Source: an uncultured bacterium (GTDB lineage Bacteria > Planctomycetota > UBA1135 > GCA-002686595). Taken from it: a stretch of DNA of 64,000 nucleotides. This document shows, piece by piece, positions 1 to 8,569 of this stretch (position 1 is its first letter; every line of letters begins with the position of its first letter). Made by a program: the position numbers and the translations under genes. Below the pieces are notes generated by a model that worked only from the letters and a program-made list of their open reading frames with translations, made no database searches and was not told the DNA's origin. The DNA is taken from NCBI GenBank assembly GCA_938083085.1, contig CALLKX010000037.1, positions 1 to 64,000 on the forward strand, given 5' to 3'.

Positions 1-671
1 ACGATGGCCGAGATGCCCTGCTTGGTGACCGAGAGGAAGCGGTGCGGGTGCTGCGCCGCGCCGACGGCGTGGATCGCCGGCTCCAGGTCTCCCGAGGTGC
101 TGTTCTTGAACCCCACGGGCATGGAGAGCCCCGAGGCCAGCTCGCGGTGCACCTGGCTCTCGGCCGTCCTGGCGCCGATTGCTCCCCACGACACGAGGTC
201 CGCGAAGAACTGGGGCGAGATCGTGTCGAGGAACTCGCTGCCGGCAGGCAGGCCGAGATCCGCGAGGTCCGCGAGCAGCTCACGCGCCACCCGCAGCCCC
301 CGGTTGATGCGGAAGGTCCCGTCGATGTCGGGATCACTGATCAGCCCCTTCCAGCCCACCCGTGTCCGCGGCTTCTCGAAGTAGACGCGCATCACCACCA
401 GCAGGTCGTCGCGCAGCTTCGCCGCTGTGGCGTACAGGAGAGCCGCGTACTCGCGGGCCGCGTCGGGGTCGTGGATCGAGCACGGTCCCACCACAGCGAG
501 GAGTCGGTCCGACTCACCCGAGAGGATCTGCTCGATCTCGCGGCGCGCCGCGGTCACGACCCCCGCAGCACGGGCGGAGACGGGGATCTCGGCGGCGAGG
601 ATCGCCGGGGAGATCAGCGGCTGCAGGTCCGAGACGCGGACGTCATCCGTACGGTGCGCGTCGCCGCTCAT
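1..671 (-). CDS. aroG: Class I DAHP synthase (3-deoxy-7-phosphoheptulonate synthase), 3' part missing
   Basis: Condenses phosphoenolpyruvate with erythrose 4-phosphate, the first step of the shikimate pathway, in the cytoplasm. The 223 visible residues carry the class I (AroF/G/H-type) signatures: VGPCSIHD near residue 61, the FEKPRTRVGWKG stretch near residue 100 (phosphoenolpyruvate-binding region), and GFKNSTSG. The gene runs off the left edge, so about the last third is absent and feedback type (Phe, Tyr or Trp) cannot be judged. The ATG shares the ATGA overlap with the stop of the upstream ammonia-lyase gene, which implies translational coupling. No other shikimate gene is visible. The family call is secure; the paralogue letter is not. 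Confidence 0.93.
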   Translation of the reverse strand, partial: MSGDAHRTDDVRVSDLQPLISPAILAAEIPVSARAAGVVTAARREIEQILSGESDRLLAVVGPCSIHDPDAAREYAALLYATAAKLRDDLLVVMRVYFEKPRTRVGWKGLISDPDIDGTFRINRGLRVARELLADLADLGLPAGSEFLDTISPQFFADLVSWGAIGARTAESQVHRELASGLSMPVGFKNSTSGDLEPAIHAVGAAQHPHRFLSVTKQGISAI

Positions 672-2218
672 GGAAGGAGCGGGCCCACGGCCTCCTCGAC
701 CGCGCCGACGAGCGCGCCCGAGGCGATGCACTCCCGTCCCGCGCGGAGATCAGGCTCGAGATAGCGGTCCTCCTTCAGGGGCTCGATCACCGCCCGGGCC
801 GCCTGGTACGCCGCCTGCGCGCCGAGGCCTGCGCCGAGCTCGAGCGTGAACTCCCTCGCCTGGGCGCCACAGACCAGCTCAATCCCGAGCACCGCCTCCA
901 CGTTGTCGAGGATCGTGCGGCACTTGCGAGCCGCCGTGACCCCCATCGACACGTGGTCCTCCTGGTTCGCGCTCGTGGGCACCGTATCCACCGAGGCCGG
1001 GTGGGCGTAGACCTTGTTCTCGCTCGCGAGCGCTGCTGCAGAGTACTGGGCGATCATCAGGCCAGAGTGAAGGCCGGGGTCGGGCGAGAGGAACGCCGGC
1101 AGACCCGAGAGGTCGGGGTTCACGAGCTGCTCCACGCGCCGCTCGGACACGTTGGCGAGGGTGCAGACGCTCAGTCCGAGGTAGTCGAGGATCATCGAGA
1201 GGGGCTGGCCGTGGAAGAGGCCAGCGCTGAAGACCTCCCCGGTCTCGGGGACCACGAGGGGGTTGTCGGTGACGGCGTTGAGCTCCGCGCGGAGGACCTC
1301 GGTCACATGGGCGAGGGCGGTCTTCACAGCGCCGTGAATCTGGGGGACGCACCGCAGGGAGTAGGGGTCCTGGACGCGGTCACAGTCCGCGTGTGAGGCG
1401 AGGACCTCCGAGTTCGCGAGGCAAGCTCGGACGTTGCTCGCCGTTCGCCGCTGCCCCTCGTTGTTCTTGAGCCGCGCCAGGAGATCCTGGAAGGGGCGAT
1501 CGCTCCCCTTGAGGGCCTCGATCGAGAGGGACGCGATGGCGTCGGCCGCCCGCGAGATGTTGCTCGCCCGGAGCACGCTCACCACCGCAGAGGCCTTCAT
1601 GATCTCCGTGCCATTGATGAGCGCCAGCCCCTCCTTGGCCGCGGGGGCGAGCACCTCGAGGCCCGCCTCCCGGAGGCCTTCGGCCGCGTCCATTCGGTGG
1701 CCGCGGACCCATGCTTCACCGGCGCCCATCATGGCACCAGCCATGTGAGAGAGCGGCGCAAGGTCGCCGCTGGCCCCCACCGAGCCCTGCTGAGGGACGA
1801 CGGGGACGAAGTCTGCGTTGAAGACCGCCGCGAGGTGCTCCACCAGCTCGAGCCGCACGCCGGAGACGCCCCGTAGCAGGCTGTTCAGCCGCAGCACCTG
1901 GGCGATCCGGACCTCTCGGATCGGCATCGGCTCTCCGATGCCGACGCAGTGGGAGAGGATGAGGTTGCGCTGGAGCTCCGCGAGGTCCTCTCCAGCCACG
2001 GCGACATTCTTCAGGCGCCCAAAGCCCGTGGTCAGGCCGTACACCACGTCGCCCGCCTCGACGTGGGCGTCCACCATGGCGCGCGAGGCCAGAATCCCGT
2101 CGTGACAGGCAGGGTCGATCTCGACCCTCATCCCCTCGCCGCGAACCAGCGGCTCGAGGGCCTCGAGCGACAAGGAGGAGCCGTCAAGGCGAAGAACGTT
2201 CGGCGCTTGGGAGGTCAT
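668..2218 (-). CDS. hutH: Histidine ammonia-lyase (aromatic amino acid lyase family)
   Basis: Removes ammonia from L-histidine to give urocanate. The 516-residue protein has the ASG triad (residues 149-151, in GSVGASGDLAPLSH) that cyclises to the MIO cofactor, the catalytic tyrosine loop YGLTTGFG (from residue 60), DPYSLRC and PTSANQEDH. The substrate-selectivity pair is Ser89-His90 (LILSHCVG), as in histidine lyases; tyrosine lyases carry His-Leu and phenylalanine lyases Phe-Leu there, so histidine is the likely substrate (inference). No hutU, hutI or hutG lies nearby; instead the stop overlaps the start of a DAHP synthase by ATGA. A role in an aromatic or secondary pathway therefore remains possible. 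Confidence 0.9.
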   Translation of the reverse strand: MTSQAPNVLRLDGSSLSLEALEPLVRGEGMRVEIDPACHDGILASRAMVDAHVEAGDVVYGLTTGFGRLKNVAVAGEDLAELQRNLILSHCVGIGEPMPIREVRIAQVLRLNSLLRGVSGVRLELVEHLAAVFNADFVPVVPQQGSVGASGDLAPLSHMAGAMMGAGEAWVRGHRMDAAEGLREAGLEVLAPAAKEGLALINGTEIMKASAVVSVLRASNISRAADAIASLSIEALKGSDRPFQDLLARLKNNEGQRRTASNVRACLANSEVLASHADCDRVQDPYSLRCVPQIHGAVKTALAHVTEVLRAELNAVTDNPLVVPETGEVFSAGLFHGQPLSMILDYLGLSVCTLANVSERRVEQLVNPDLSGLPAFLSPDPGLHSGLMIAQYSAAALASENKVYAHPASVDTVPTSANQEDHVSMGVTAARKCRTILDNVEAVLGIELVCGAQAREFTLELGAGLGAQAAYQAARAVIEPLKEDRYLEPDLRAGRECIASGALVGAVEEAVGPLLP

Positions 2219-2298
2219 GGGGGGCGATCTTAGCCTCCCAGGCGCGCCCGAGCGCGGCCCCAGCGCCCCCCTTCCTCGGGATCCCCGCGCGGAGTTCC

Positions 2299-4062
2299 TC
2301 AGAACCCCCGAGCCCGGCGCCGCTCCTCGGCCGTCTGCCCTTGAATTGCCCCGGACGGCAAGCTGCCCCGGGCTCGGGCGCGCTCCTCTCCCACCTCAAG
2401 CACGGACCCGGACACCACCGGGATCCCCCGCCAACTCGCGGTCACCCTCCAGGTCCCGCGCTCGAGGTTCTCCACGATTAGCTCCGATCCGGCCCCGAGC
2501 ACCTGCTGCGCCTCGGGCGCGCCCTGGATGCGGACGTCGACCGGCAAGCCCTGGAAGCGACCAGGCAGCTCTACCTCGATCTCCCCCGTGAGCACCTCCG
2601 CGTCCCCAAGGGTCACCGCGATCTCCTTGACTCCTCGGGAGACCACGCCGACCCCGCTGCGCGTCCCGTCCTTGCTCGTCGCGGTGACGTAGTACGCCGT
2701 CGGGGCTGCAGGGTGCGGCGAGAACTCGAACTGCCCGCGACCGTCCGTACGGAGCGTCTGGTACGCCCCGGGAATCGGTGGCATGACGACCTCGAGGAAG
2801 GTCCGCGGGCTGCGCTGCCCAAGGATCTTGGATGAGACCGTGGTGCGGTCCGCGGCCTCGACGATGACGCGGGCGTTCTTCACCGGCTCGCCGCCGTCGA
2901 GCACGACGCCACGAACCACCGGCGCGGGCTCCAGATCGATGACGACCACGTTGGTGGCCCCCGACTTCAGCCGGACGTTCTTGGAGGAGGGGACCGCCAG
3001 CGCCCCGTCCTTGAACGCTCGCACCGCCACGGCGCCCAGCGGGAGGCCCTCGACCACGCCTCGTCCTCCCCGGGGGATCCCAACGGGGTTGACCTCGTAC
3101 CAGGGAAAGCCGCTCCCCGGCACCGCTGAGGCTCCCGACCCCGCGGCCGGCGTCAGGATCGCGCAGCCCGGAGAGATGGACCCCAGAGACCGGGCGAGGC
3201 CAACCTCGAGCGTCGTGCCCTCGCCCAGGGCGATCTTGAAGTCTCCGGGCTGCACCCGCTGCCGGAACCCGACACCGACGATCCTCCGTGTGGTCGCGAA
3301 GCCGGGCTTTCGCACGGAGATCAGCACCTTGCCGGCTGGCACCGCGCTGAACCGAAAGACCCCCTCCGCGTCCGTGTAGACGACGCGACCATCCGAGCGC
3401 ACCTCGGCGGCCTCCAGCGGATCGCCTGCACCGTCCGTGATCGTCCCCGCGACCGAAGCGACGCTCGTGAAGCTGACGTGGAGCTCCGCCACCGACAGCT
3501 GAGCGAGCACCACCTCGCGTACCGCTACCTTGCCGCCCGGGGCTGTGACCTTGACGATGGAGGCCCCCTGGAGCAGGTCGCTCGCGCCGAAGCGCCCTCG
3601 CGCTCCAGCCTGGATCTTACGGCCAGTGTTCGGGCCGTAGATGAACTCCACGCCGCCCTTGGCGGGCTCCCCATCGGCGCCGACCAGAGAGCCCTCGAGC
3701 CCCGCCGTGGCGTCGGCGCCGATCGCCATGACGTCATCGGGGACCTCCACCGCGCCCGGGAGCAACAGCGTCAAGTCCACCTCCAGCGGATAGATCACCG
3801 TGGTCCCTGACCCCGGCTCCGTCCCTACCGGCGCCTCGGGCCCGCTCGATAGATCAGCCAGGATCACCCGACTCGCCTCCGCTTCCGAGGCGCCCGAGAG
3901 CCCCTCGCCGGGCGCGGTCCCCTCCTCCACTCGCTCCACAGGCTGCCACGACCCCGCGCCCATCGGCTCCGTGCCCCGCCGAATGCCGCCGCTCAGGATG
4001 TATCCCGCGGCGACGACCACGGTCGCAGCGAGGAGCAAGATCAGGTTCTTGTAGGAGGCCAT
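2299..4062 (-). CDS. Membrane-anchored carboxypeptidase-regulatory-like domain protein
   Basis: A 587-residue envelope protein of unknown function. Residues 6-24 form one hydrophobic helix (signal anchor) right after MASYKN; the reading frame is open upstream but gives a basic, non-export-like leader, so this ATG is preferred. The rest is periplasmic or extracellular beta-rich sequence with at least two carboxypeptidase-regulatory-like (transthyretin-fold) units: one starting SVAGTITDGAGDPLEAAEV and one starting PVVRGVVLDGGEPVKNARV, each followed by a TD-x-x-G-x-F-x-F turn. The architecture matches the 1014-residue protein at 19-22 kb. Such units usually act as adhesive or spacer modules. It stands alone, with 120 bp upstream and 80 bp downstream empty. 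Confidence 0.75.
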   Translation of the reverse strand: MASYKNLILLLAATVVVAAGYILSGGIRRGTEPMGAGSWQPVERVEEGTAPGEGLSGASEAEASRVILADLSSGPEAPVGTEPGSGTTVIYPLEVDLTLLLPGAVEVPDDVMAIGADATAGLEGSLVGADGEPAKGGVEFIYGPNTGRKIQAGARGRFGASDLLQGASIVKVTAPGGKVAVREVVLAQLSVAELHVSFTSVASVAGTITDGAGDPLEAAEVRSDGRVVYTDAEGVFRFSAVPAGKVLISVRKPGFATTRRIVGVGFRQRVQPGDFKIALGEGTTLEVGLARSLGSISPGCAILTPAAGSGASAVPGSGFPWYEVNPVGIPRGGRGVVEGLPLGAVAVRAFKDGALAVPSSKNVRLKSGATNVVVIDLEPAPVVRGVVLDGGEPVKNARVIVEAADRTTVSSKILGQRSPRTFLEVVMPPIPGAYQTLRTDGRGQFEFSPHPAAPTAYYVTATSKDGTRSGVGVVSRGVKEIAVTLGDAEVLTGEIEVELPGRFQGLPVDVRIQGAPEAQQVLGAGSELIVENLERGTWRVTASWRGIPVVSGSVLEVGEERARARGSLPSGAIQGQTAEERRRARGF

Positions 4063-4182
4063 CTGAATGGGGCGACGACAGGGGGAGCCGGACCTTCCCG
4101 GAGCCCGCCAAAAGAGGGGGCTCCGCACGAGCGGTCGCCTGCTCCAGTGTAGGACCAGCGCCAGCCCAGCTGCCCGGGAGGC

Positions 4183-4800
4183 TCAGCCAGAGTTTGAGGG
4201 AAGGAACTCCACGGCGGGCCGCGATGGCCTGCGACCCTCTCCGCGCCGCGTGGTGGAGAAGATCCAGGCGATCGGCGGGTCCTCATCGTCACCCTCCACC
4301 CTCGGAGCGCGCACGGCCTGGTAGCCCGCGCCCTCGAGCACGGCGATGGACGCCTCGTTGCCCTCCTTCACCCGCGCGGTCAGCGCGAAGGCCCCGAGGC
4401 GCTCGAACCCCGCACGCGTGAGGAGCTCGACCGTGGCCCGCCCGTGGCCCTTGCCGTGATGCTCCACGCCCAACCAGTAGCCGAGCTCGCCGACGCCCGG
4501 ATGATCATCGAAGCACAGGCTCGCCTCACCGATCACCGAACCGTCCTCGACGTCCACGACGGCGAACATGAACGCCGGCTCGTCCGCGGCGCCCGAGCGC
4601 CAGACCGAGTAGCGCTCCTCGAGCTCGCGGACCCCCATGGGCCCCGCCCACGAGAGCCACCGGATCACGCCGGGCTGCCCGTGGATCTGAGGGAAGAGCT
4701 CGCCGGCGTCCTCGCGACGGATGGGCCGGAGCTCCGTCGTGCCGCACCGCGCACTGAAGGGCGCCCCCGGCGAGATAGAAAGTTGACCAGCCTCGGTCAT
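4183..4800 (-). CDS. GNAT family N-acetyltransferase (RimJ/RimL type)
   Basis: Probable acetyl-CoA-dependent acetyltransferase of 205 residues. It shows the RimJ/RimL plan: an LRPIRREDAGELF start, a middle strand VGELGYWLGVEHHGKGHG containing the acetyl-CoA loop (a Q/RxxGxG/A-type turn), and the closing ASIAVLEGAGYQ helix typical of the family. The substrate may be an N-terminus or a small molecule; nothing in the sequence decides this. The ATG overlaps the stop of the upstream zinc-ribbon peptidase-like gene as ATGA, so the two are probably translated together. In-frame codons upstream of this ATG lie inside that gene and were not used. Confidence 0.85.
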   Translation of the reverse strand: MTEAGQLSISPGAPFSARCGTTELRPIRREDAGELFPQIHGQPGVIRWLSWAGPMGVRELEERYSVWRSGAADEPAFMFAVVDVEDGSVIGEASLCFDDHPGVGELGYWLGVEHHGKGHGRATVELLTRAGFERLGAFALTARVKEGNEASIAVLEGAGYQAVRAPRVEGDDEDPPIAWIFSTTRRGEGRRPSRPAVEFLPSNSG

Positions 4801-5978
4801 CGTCGCTTCTTCTTCTCGCGCGTGGGGTAGGTGTCGAGGACCCACTGCTTCCAGGCCTCCTCGGCCTGGAGGACGCCCATCCCGAAGTGCTCCCGCATGA
4901 CATCACGGGTCGGCTTCTTCTGCTTCAGGTCCCGCAGGACCGGCCGCATCTTCTCCTGGTGATTGGCCACGATCCAGTCGTAGAAGGACCAGCAGATCGC
5001 CTGCTGCTGAACGTTCATCGCTGTGGTCGGGACATCCAGCAGCGGGGGGAGCAAGGGCTCGTCCGACCGGGCGACGAGCTTGCGCATGGCGGCGCGCCAC
5101 ACGCCGTCCGCGAAGCTCGAGAGGGCTGTCGCCTCCTCGATGCAGTACTGAACGCTGCTGTCAAAGCGGTCGTACTCGTACCAGTGACCCGCGCCCGCGT
5201 CGTACCAGCCGCCGCCGATCGGCCCGACGTCCCGCTCCCTGAACATGTTCGAGATCATCATGTGCCCCACGTTGTGGGTGAAGACCGTGCGGATCGCGCC
5301 GGGCGACGAGAACAGACCGGGCTCTCTCCAGACGGAGAAGACCGGGTCCTTCCCGAGCATCTTGAAGTCGCCGCGCGCGCTCGTGTGCATGAAGGTCTCC
5401 ACGGCGGACTTGTGGTCCTCCGCCGACTCCCAGATCCACATGCGCATCTTGGCGAAGATGTCGTCCTCCTCGACGCCGTGATGCTCCACCACCCGCTGGC
5501 AGACGTGGCTGGTGTCGTCGGCGACCAGGTGCATCAACTCGTGGGCGTCGATCTTGGTGCGGCCGACCTTGAACGACCCCTTGAGGTCGATGACCAGCTC
5601 GCAATGGTCCGTCTCGCAGCGCGCCACGGGGCGGCCAAAGTGCTCCTCGATCTCGTTCTGCTTCATCCACTCGGCCACCGCCACCCGGCGCGCCTCCATG
5701 CCGGCGTTGTCCGGTCCCCCATCGCAGCGCTTGCAGTCCACAACCAGCGCGCCGCCGCACTCCTCGCAGCCCGCGACCACCGAGCAGAAGTGCACCCGCC
5801 CCTCGGCCGCGATGATCTCCTCGGAGTGCTTGCCGCAGGGGACGACGCCTCGCTTGTCGCACCGGCGACAGCCCTCCTGCGCGCCGGGCCCGGGCGGCGT
5901 TCCGGGGATCGACGCCGGCGAGGGTGCGAGGGAGGCGAGGACGAAGCCGGAGACCAGGGCGAGTAGGAGTCGAGCCAT
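4797..5978 (-). CDS. Secreted zinc-ribbon protein with gluzincin-like, probably degenerate, peptidase region
   Basis: A 393-residue exported protein that I do not recognise as a named family. Residues 1-20 are a signal peptide. Residues 37-85 hold paired cysteines (C37/C40, C48, C65, C71/C74, C82/C85) like a DnaJ-type zinc ribbon. HELMH (146-150) fits HExxH, but the better-placed peptidase helix is HNVGH (235-239), followed by His265 and Glu281/282 in IEEATA; there the catalytic glutamate of HExxH is asparagine. The layout recalls DUF1570-type gluzincins (inference). The C-terminus is a basic tail, TREKKKRR. It overlaps the downstream acetyltransferase by ATGA, and the divergent flippase starts 21 bp upstream. 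A long upstream extension of the frame is antisense to the flippase and was rejected. Confidence 0.7.
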   Translation of the reverse strand: MARLLLALVSGFVLASLAPSPASIPGTPPGPGAQEGCRRCDKRGVVPCGKHSEEIIAAEGRVHFCSVVAGCEECGGALVVDCKRCDGGPDNAGMEARRVAVAEWMKQNEIEEHFGRPVARCETDHCELVIDLKGSFKVGRTKIDAHELMHLVADDTSHVCQRVVEHHGVEEDDIFAKMRMWIWESAEDHKSAVETFMHTSARGDFKMLGKDPVFSVWREPGLFSSPGAIRTVFTHNVGHMMISNMFRERDVGPIGGGWYDAGAGHWYEYDRFDSSVQYCIEEATALSSFADGVWRAAMRKLVARSDEPLLPPLLDVPTTAMNVQQQAICWSFYDWIVANHQEKMRPVLRDLKQKKPTRDVMREHFGMGVLQAEEAWKQWVLDTYPTREKKKRR

Positions 5979-5999
5979 GCCTGTACCGTACACCGCGCC

Positions 6000-7265
6000 G
6001 TGCCGATCGCTGACGCCTCCCCCCAGGACCCGTCCGGGGCGCCGCTGCGCGTGCCTCGGCGCGTGTGGGGCGCCGCGTCCTGGCTCATCGGCGGTCGGCT
6101 CGTCAGCTCGAGCTGCACCCTCCTGACGCTCCTGGCCCTCACAGGGCACCTCTCCGACGCCGACTTCGGGCGGCTCACCTTCTGGCTCGCTGTGTTCCTC
6201 GTCCTCGACGGCGTGGTGGACTTCGGCGCGGGCCAGATATCGCTCCAGCGAGCTGCCGCTGACCCCGCCGAGGCGGCCCCCAACCTGAGGACCGCCCGGC
6301 GCGCTCGGGTCCTCTCGGCGTCGGCGGTCGTCCTGGCCGTGGCCGGCGTGGCGGCCACCTTCGAGGCGGGAGATGGGGTCTACCTCGCCCTCGCGGCTCT
6401 CTACCACTTCAGCCACGTCCTCGAGCTCTCGACCCTGGGCTGGAAGAGCCGAATCGCCTGGCGCTCGCCGGTCCTGGTGCGCGCGGGCGCGGCCATGGCG
6501 AGCCTCCTCTTCGTGCTCGCCCTGCGGGCGACCGGAGAGGACCGCCCCATGCCCTTCCTGCTCGCGATCGCCGCGGGCAGCACTCTCGGCAACCTCGCTC
6601 TCCACCTCGCTGGCCGGCGGGGTCTCCCCTCCGTCCGCGGGGTCCGCCCGGCCCCTATCGGCGGCTTCCTCGCGGCGTCGATTCCCATGGGCGCCGCGGC
6701 CGTGTTCCAGCAGCTCTACTTCCACGTGGACAACGTCTTCGTCCGTGCGCTCGAGGGGGACGAGGCGGTCGGGCACTACAACGTGGCGGTGCGGATCATG
6801 AGCCTCGCCATCATGGGCGGCGTGTTCGCGTCTTCTGCCGCCCTGCCGTGGCTCGCGCGCGCCCACGCCGAGGGCAGGGGCCTCGCGGCGGCGCTGCGGC
6901 TCGCGGGCGCCTCGACGGCCCTCGGCCTCGTGGTGGCCCTCGGCCTGGTCCCCCTGCGAGAGACGCTCCTGGGGCTGTTTGGTGAGGGCTTCCTGGTGGC
7001 CTCGCACAGCCTGCTCTGGCTCCTCGCGGCGGCCTTCGCGGTGCACGTTGGTGCACCCTTGATGACCGCGGTCGTGGCCGCTGGCCGGTCCCAGACCCTC
7101 CTCGCCATCGCCTCCGCCGGGCTGGCCGTGAACCTGCTCGGCAACGCCCTCCTCGTGCCCTCCCGCGGCATGGACGGCGCCGCGATCGCCACCTTCATGA
7201 CGGAGGCCGTGGTCGCGGCCCTGGCCCTGCTCGCCCTGGTCAAGGGCGCGCGGCGGGTGACGTGA
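6000..7265 (+). CDS. Oligosaccharide flippase (Wzx-like, MOP superfamily)
   Basis: A 421-residue integral membrane protein with about 12 hydrophobic helices, starting with a GTG. It matches polysaccharide-biosynthesis/Wzx flippases: an N-terminal GAASWLIGGRLVSS helix, a central VDNVFVRALEGDEAVGHYNVAVR segment, and a long hydrophobic C-terminal half ending RRVT. Such proteins move lipid-linked glycan units from the inner to the outer leaflet of the cytoplasmic membrane. No polymerase, ligase or glycosyltransferase lies next to it; the nearest glycosyltransferase genes are 10 kb away, so the glycan it carries is unknown. Its start is only 21 bp from the divergent peptidase-like gene, so the two must share promoter DNA. 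Confidence 0.8.
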   Translation: MPIADASPQDPSGAPLRVPRRVWGAASWLIGGRLVSSSCTLLTLLALTGHLSDADFGRLTFWLAVFLVLDGVVDFGAGQISLQRAAADPAEAAPNLRTARRARVLSASAVVLAVAGVAATFEAGDGVYLALAALYHFSHVLELSTLGWKSRIAWRSPVLVRAGAAMASLLFVLALRATGEDRPMPFLLAIAAGSTLGNLALHLAGRRGLPSVRGVRPAPIGGFLAASIPMGAAAVFQQLYFHVDNVFVRALEGDEAVGHYNVAVRIMSLAIMGGVFASSAALPWLARAHAEGRGLAAALRLAGASTALGLVVALGLVPLRETLLGLFGEGFLVASHSLLWLLAAAFAVHVGAPLMTAVVAAGRSQTLLAIASAGLAVNLLGNALLVPSRGMDGAAIATFMTEAVVAALALLALVKGARRVT

Positions 7266-7290
7266 GCCGCCGCCCGCGCGGATCGGCGGC
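7266..7290 (+). terminator. GC hairpin after flippase gene
   Basis: A 7-bp perfect stem GCCGCCG / CGGCGGC (7266-7272 with 7284-7290) closes an 11-nt loop directly after the flippase stop. No T-tract follows, so termination by hairpin alone is only a guess. Confidence 0.3.
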
Positions 7291-7311
7291 GCCTTCCGCT
7301 AGACTCGCTCC

Positions 7312-8520
7312 ATGCTGATCTCCCTGACGCTCCTCGCCCTCCAGGCACCGTCTCCGTCCGCCGAGCACGCCACCAACCATGTCGCCCCGCTGGGTCCCGG
7401 CCCCATCGAGGCCGGAGCGATCCGACAGGAGGAAGGGTTAAAGGCGCTGGACCTCGCGCCCGAGCAGTGGTCGGGCGATCCACGGTTCTGGTCCGTTCAA
7501 GACGGGATGCTCGTGGGAGAGTCGACGCCGGAGAACCCGTGCAAGCGCTCGTCCTTCATCGTGCACGAGGGGATCTTCGCCGACTTCGACCTGTCCCTCG
7601 AGTTCATGGTCATGCGAGGGAACTCCGGCGTGCAGTTCCGGAGCGCCCTGGACGGTAAGTGGAACGTCGTCGGCTACCAGGCTGACCTGGAGGACGGCCC
7701 GAACTGGATTGGTGGCATCTATGAACAGGGCGGCCGCGGGGTCCTGGTCCGCCGCTCGACGAGCCTCCTGGCGAACGGGCCCAACAGCGACTACGACCTC
7801 CTCGCGGACCCCGACTCCATGAAGGACATCGGGCGTGGCCCGGGCTGGCACACCTATCGCATCCGCGCCGAGGGCCGCCGGATCAAGCTGTGGGTCGACG
7901 GCACGCTGACCTGTGAGCTGGACGACCGCACGGACAAGGCCGCCCTGGAGGGCCTCATCGCCCTCCAGCTCCACCAGGGGCCGCCGATGAAGGTCCTCTA
8001 TCGCAACATCCGCCTCCAGCCCCTGCCCCCCACCAAGGAGGTCCCCCGCAAGTGGATCTCGACGGCAGGTAAGCCCGCCGCGAAGCACGTCGGGCTGGAG
8101 CGCCGGCTGAAGGCCACGGCGGGGCTCAAGCGTGCGGTGCTGAAGGCCACCAGCACCGGAGAGCTGAGCTTCGCACTCGACGGAGAGGTCTTCGCCGGGG
8201 GCAAGGACGCGCCGGAGCACCTGGAAGTCGAGCTCCCCGAGTCCGCGCTCGAGCGACTCAGGGATGGCAAGCCCCACAAGTGGACCGCGACGTGCGAGAC
8301 CAAGGTCGGCCCCGCCAGTCTCTCCGCCGTCCTCCAACTCGAGTATCAGGACGGCCGGACCGAGGAGGTCCACACGGACCGCTGGTGGCGGAAGGCCGGC
8401 ACCAAGGAGCGGGCGGTCGTCATCCGCCCCCACCAGGCCGCGCCCTGGCTGGAAGCGCCCCACAACGGCAACGAGGAGAGCGAGGGGCAGCCTGAGGAGC
8501 GCGGAGCCGGCGGGGGCTGA
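7312..8520 (+). CDS. Exported DUF1080 (3-keto-disaccharide hydrolase-type) protein
   Basis: A 402-residue protein with a short hydrophobic leader (MLISLTLLALQ) and a DUF1080 lectin-like jelly-roll domain at about residues 50-240: FWSVQDGMLVGES, DFDLSLEFMVMRGNSGVQFRS, GYQADLEDGPNWIGGIYEQ, and the closing LQLHQGPPMKVLYRNIRLQPL. The family includes 3-keto-glycoside hydrolases and sugar-binding proteins and is much expanded in Planctomycetota. About 160 further residues (245-400) form a second, beta-rich part with no motif I know. It probably handles a glycan or disaccharide at the cell surface. It is monocistronic and faces the TonB-dependent receptor gene tail to tail. Confidence 0.85.
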   Translation: MLISLTLLALQAPSPSAEHATNHVAPLGPGPIEAGAIRQEEGLKALDLAPEQWSGDPRFWSVQDGMLVGESTPENPCKRSSFIVHEGIFADFDLSLEFMVMRGNSGVQFRSALDGKWNVVGYQADLEDGPNWIGGIYEQGGRGVLVRRSTSLLANGPNSDYDLLADPDSMKDIGRGPGWHTYRIRAEGRRIKLWVDGTLTCELDDRTDKAALEGLIALQLHQGPPMKVLYRNIRLQPLPPTKEVPRKWISTAGKPAAKHVGLERRLKATAGLKRAVLKATSTGELSFALDGEVFAGGKDAPEHLEVELPESALERLRDGKPHKWTATCETKVGPASLSAVLQLEYQDGRTEEVHTDRWWRKAGTKERAVVIRPHQAAPWLEAPHNGNEESEGQPEERGAGGG

Positions 8521-8569
8521 CCCCCACGTGGCAGCTCCGGGCGGTCCTGCCCCACGCGGCTGAGGCCGC

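Noticed and set aside
5979..7046. A long upstream extension of the zinc-ribbon peptidase-like frame (over 350 codons)
   Set aside because: It is antisense to the flippase, is low-complexity Arg/Glu/Gly, and the downstream ATG begins a normal signal peptide.
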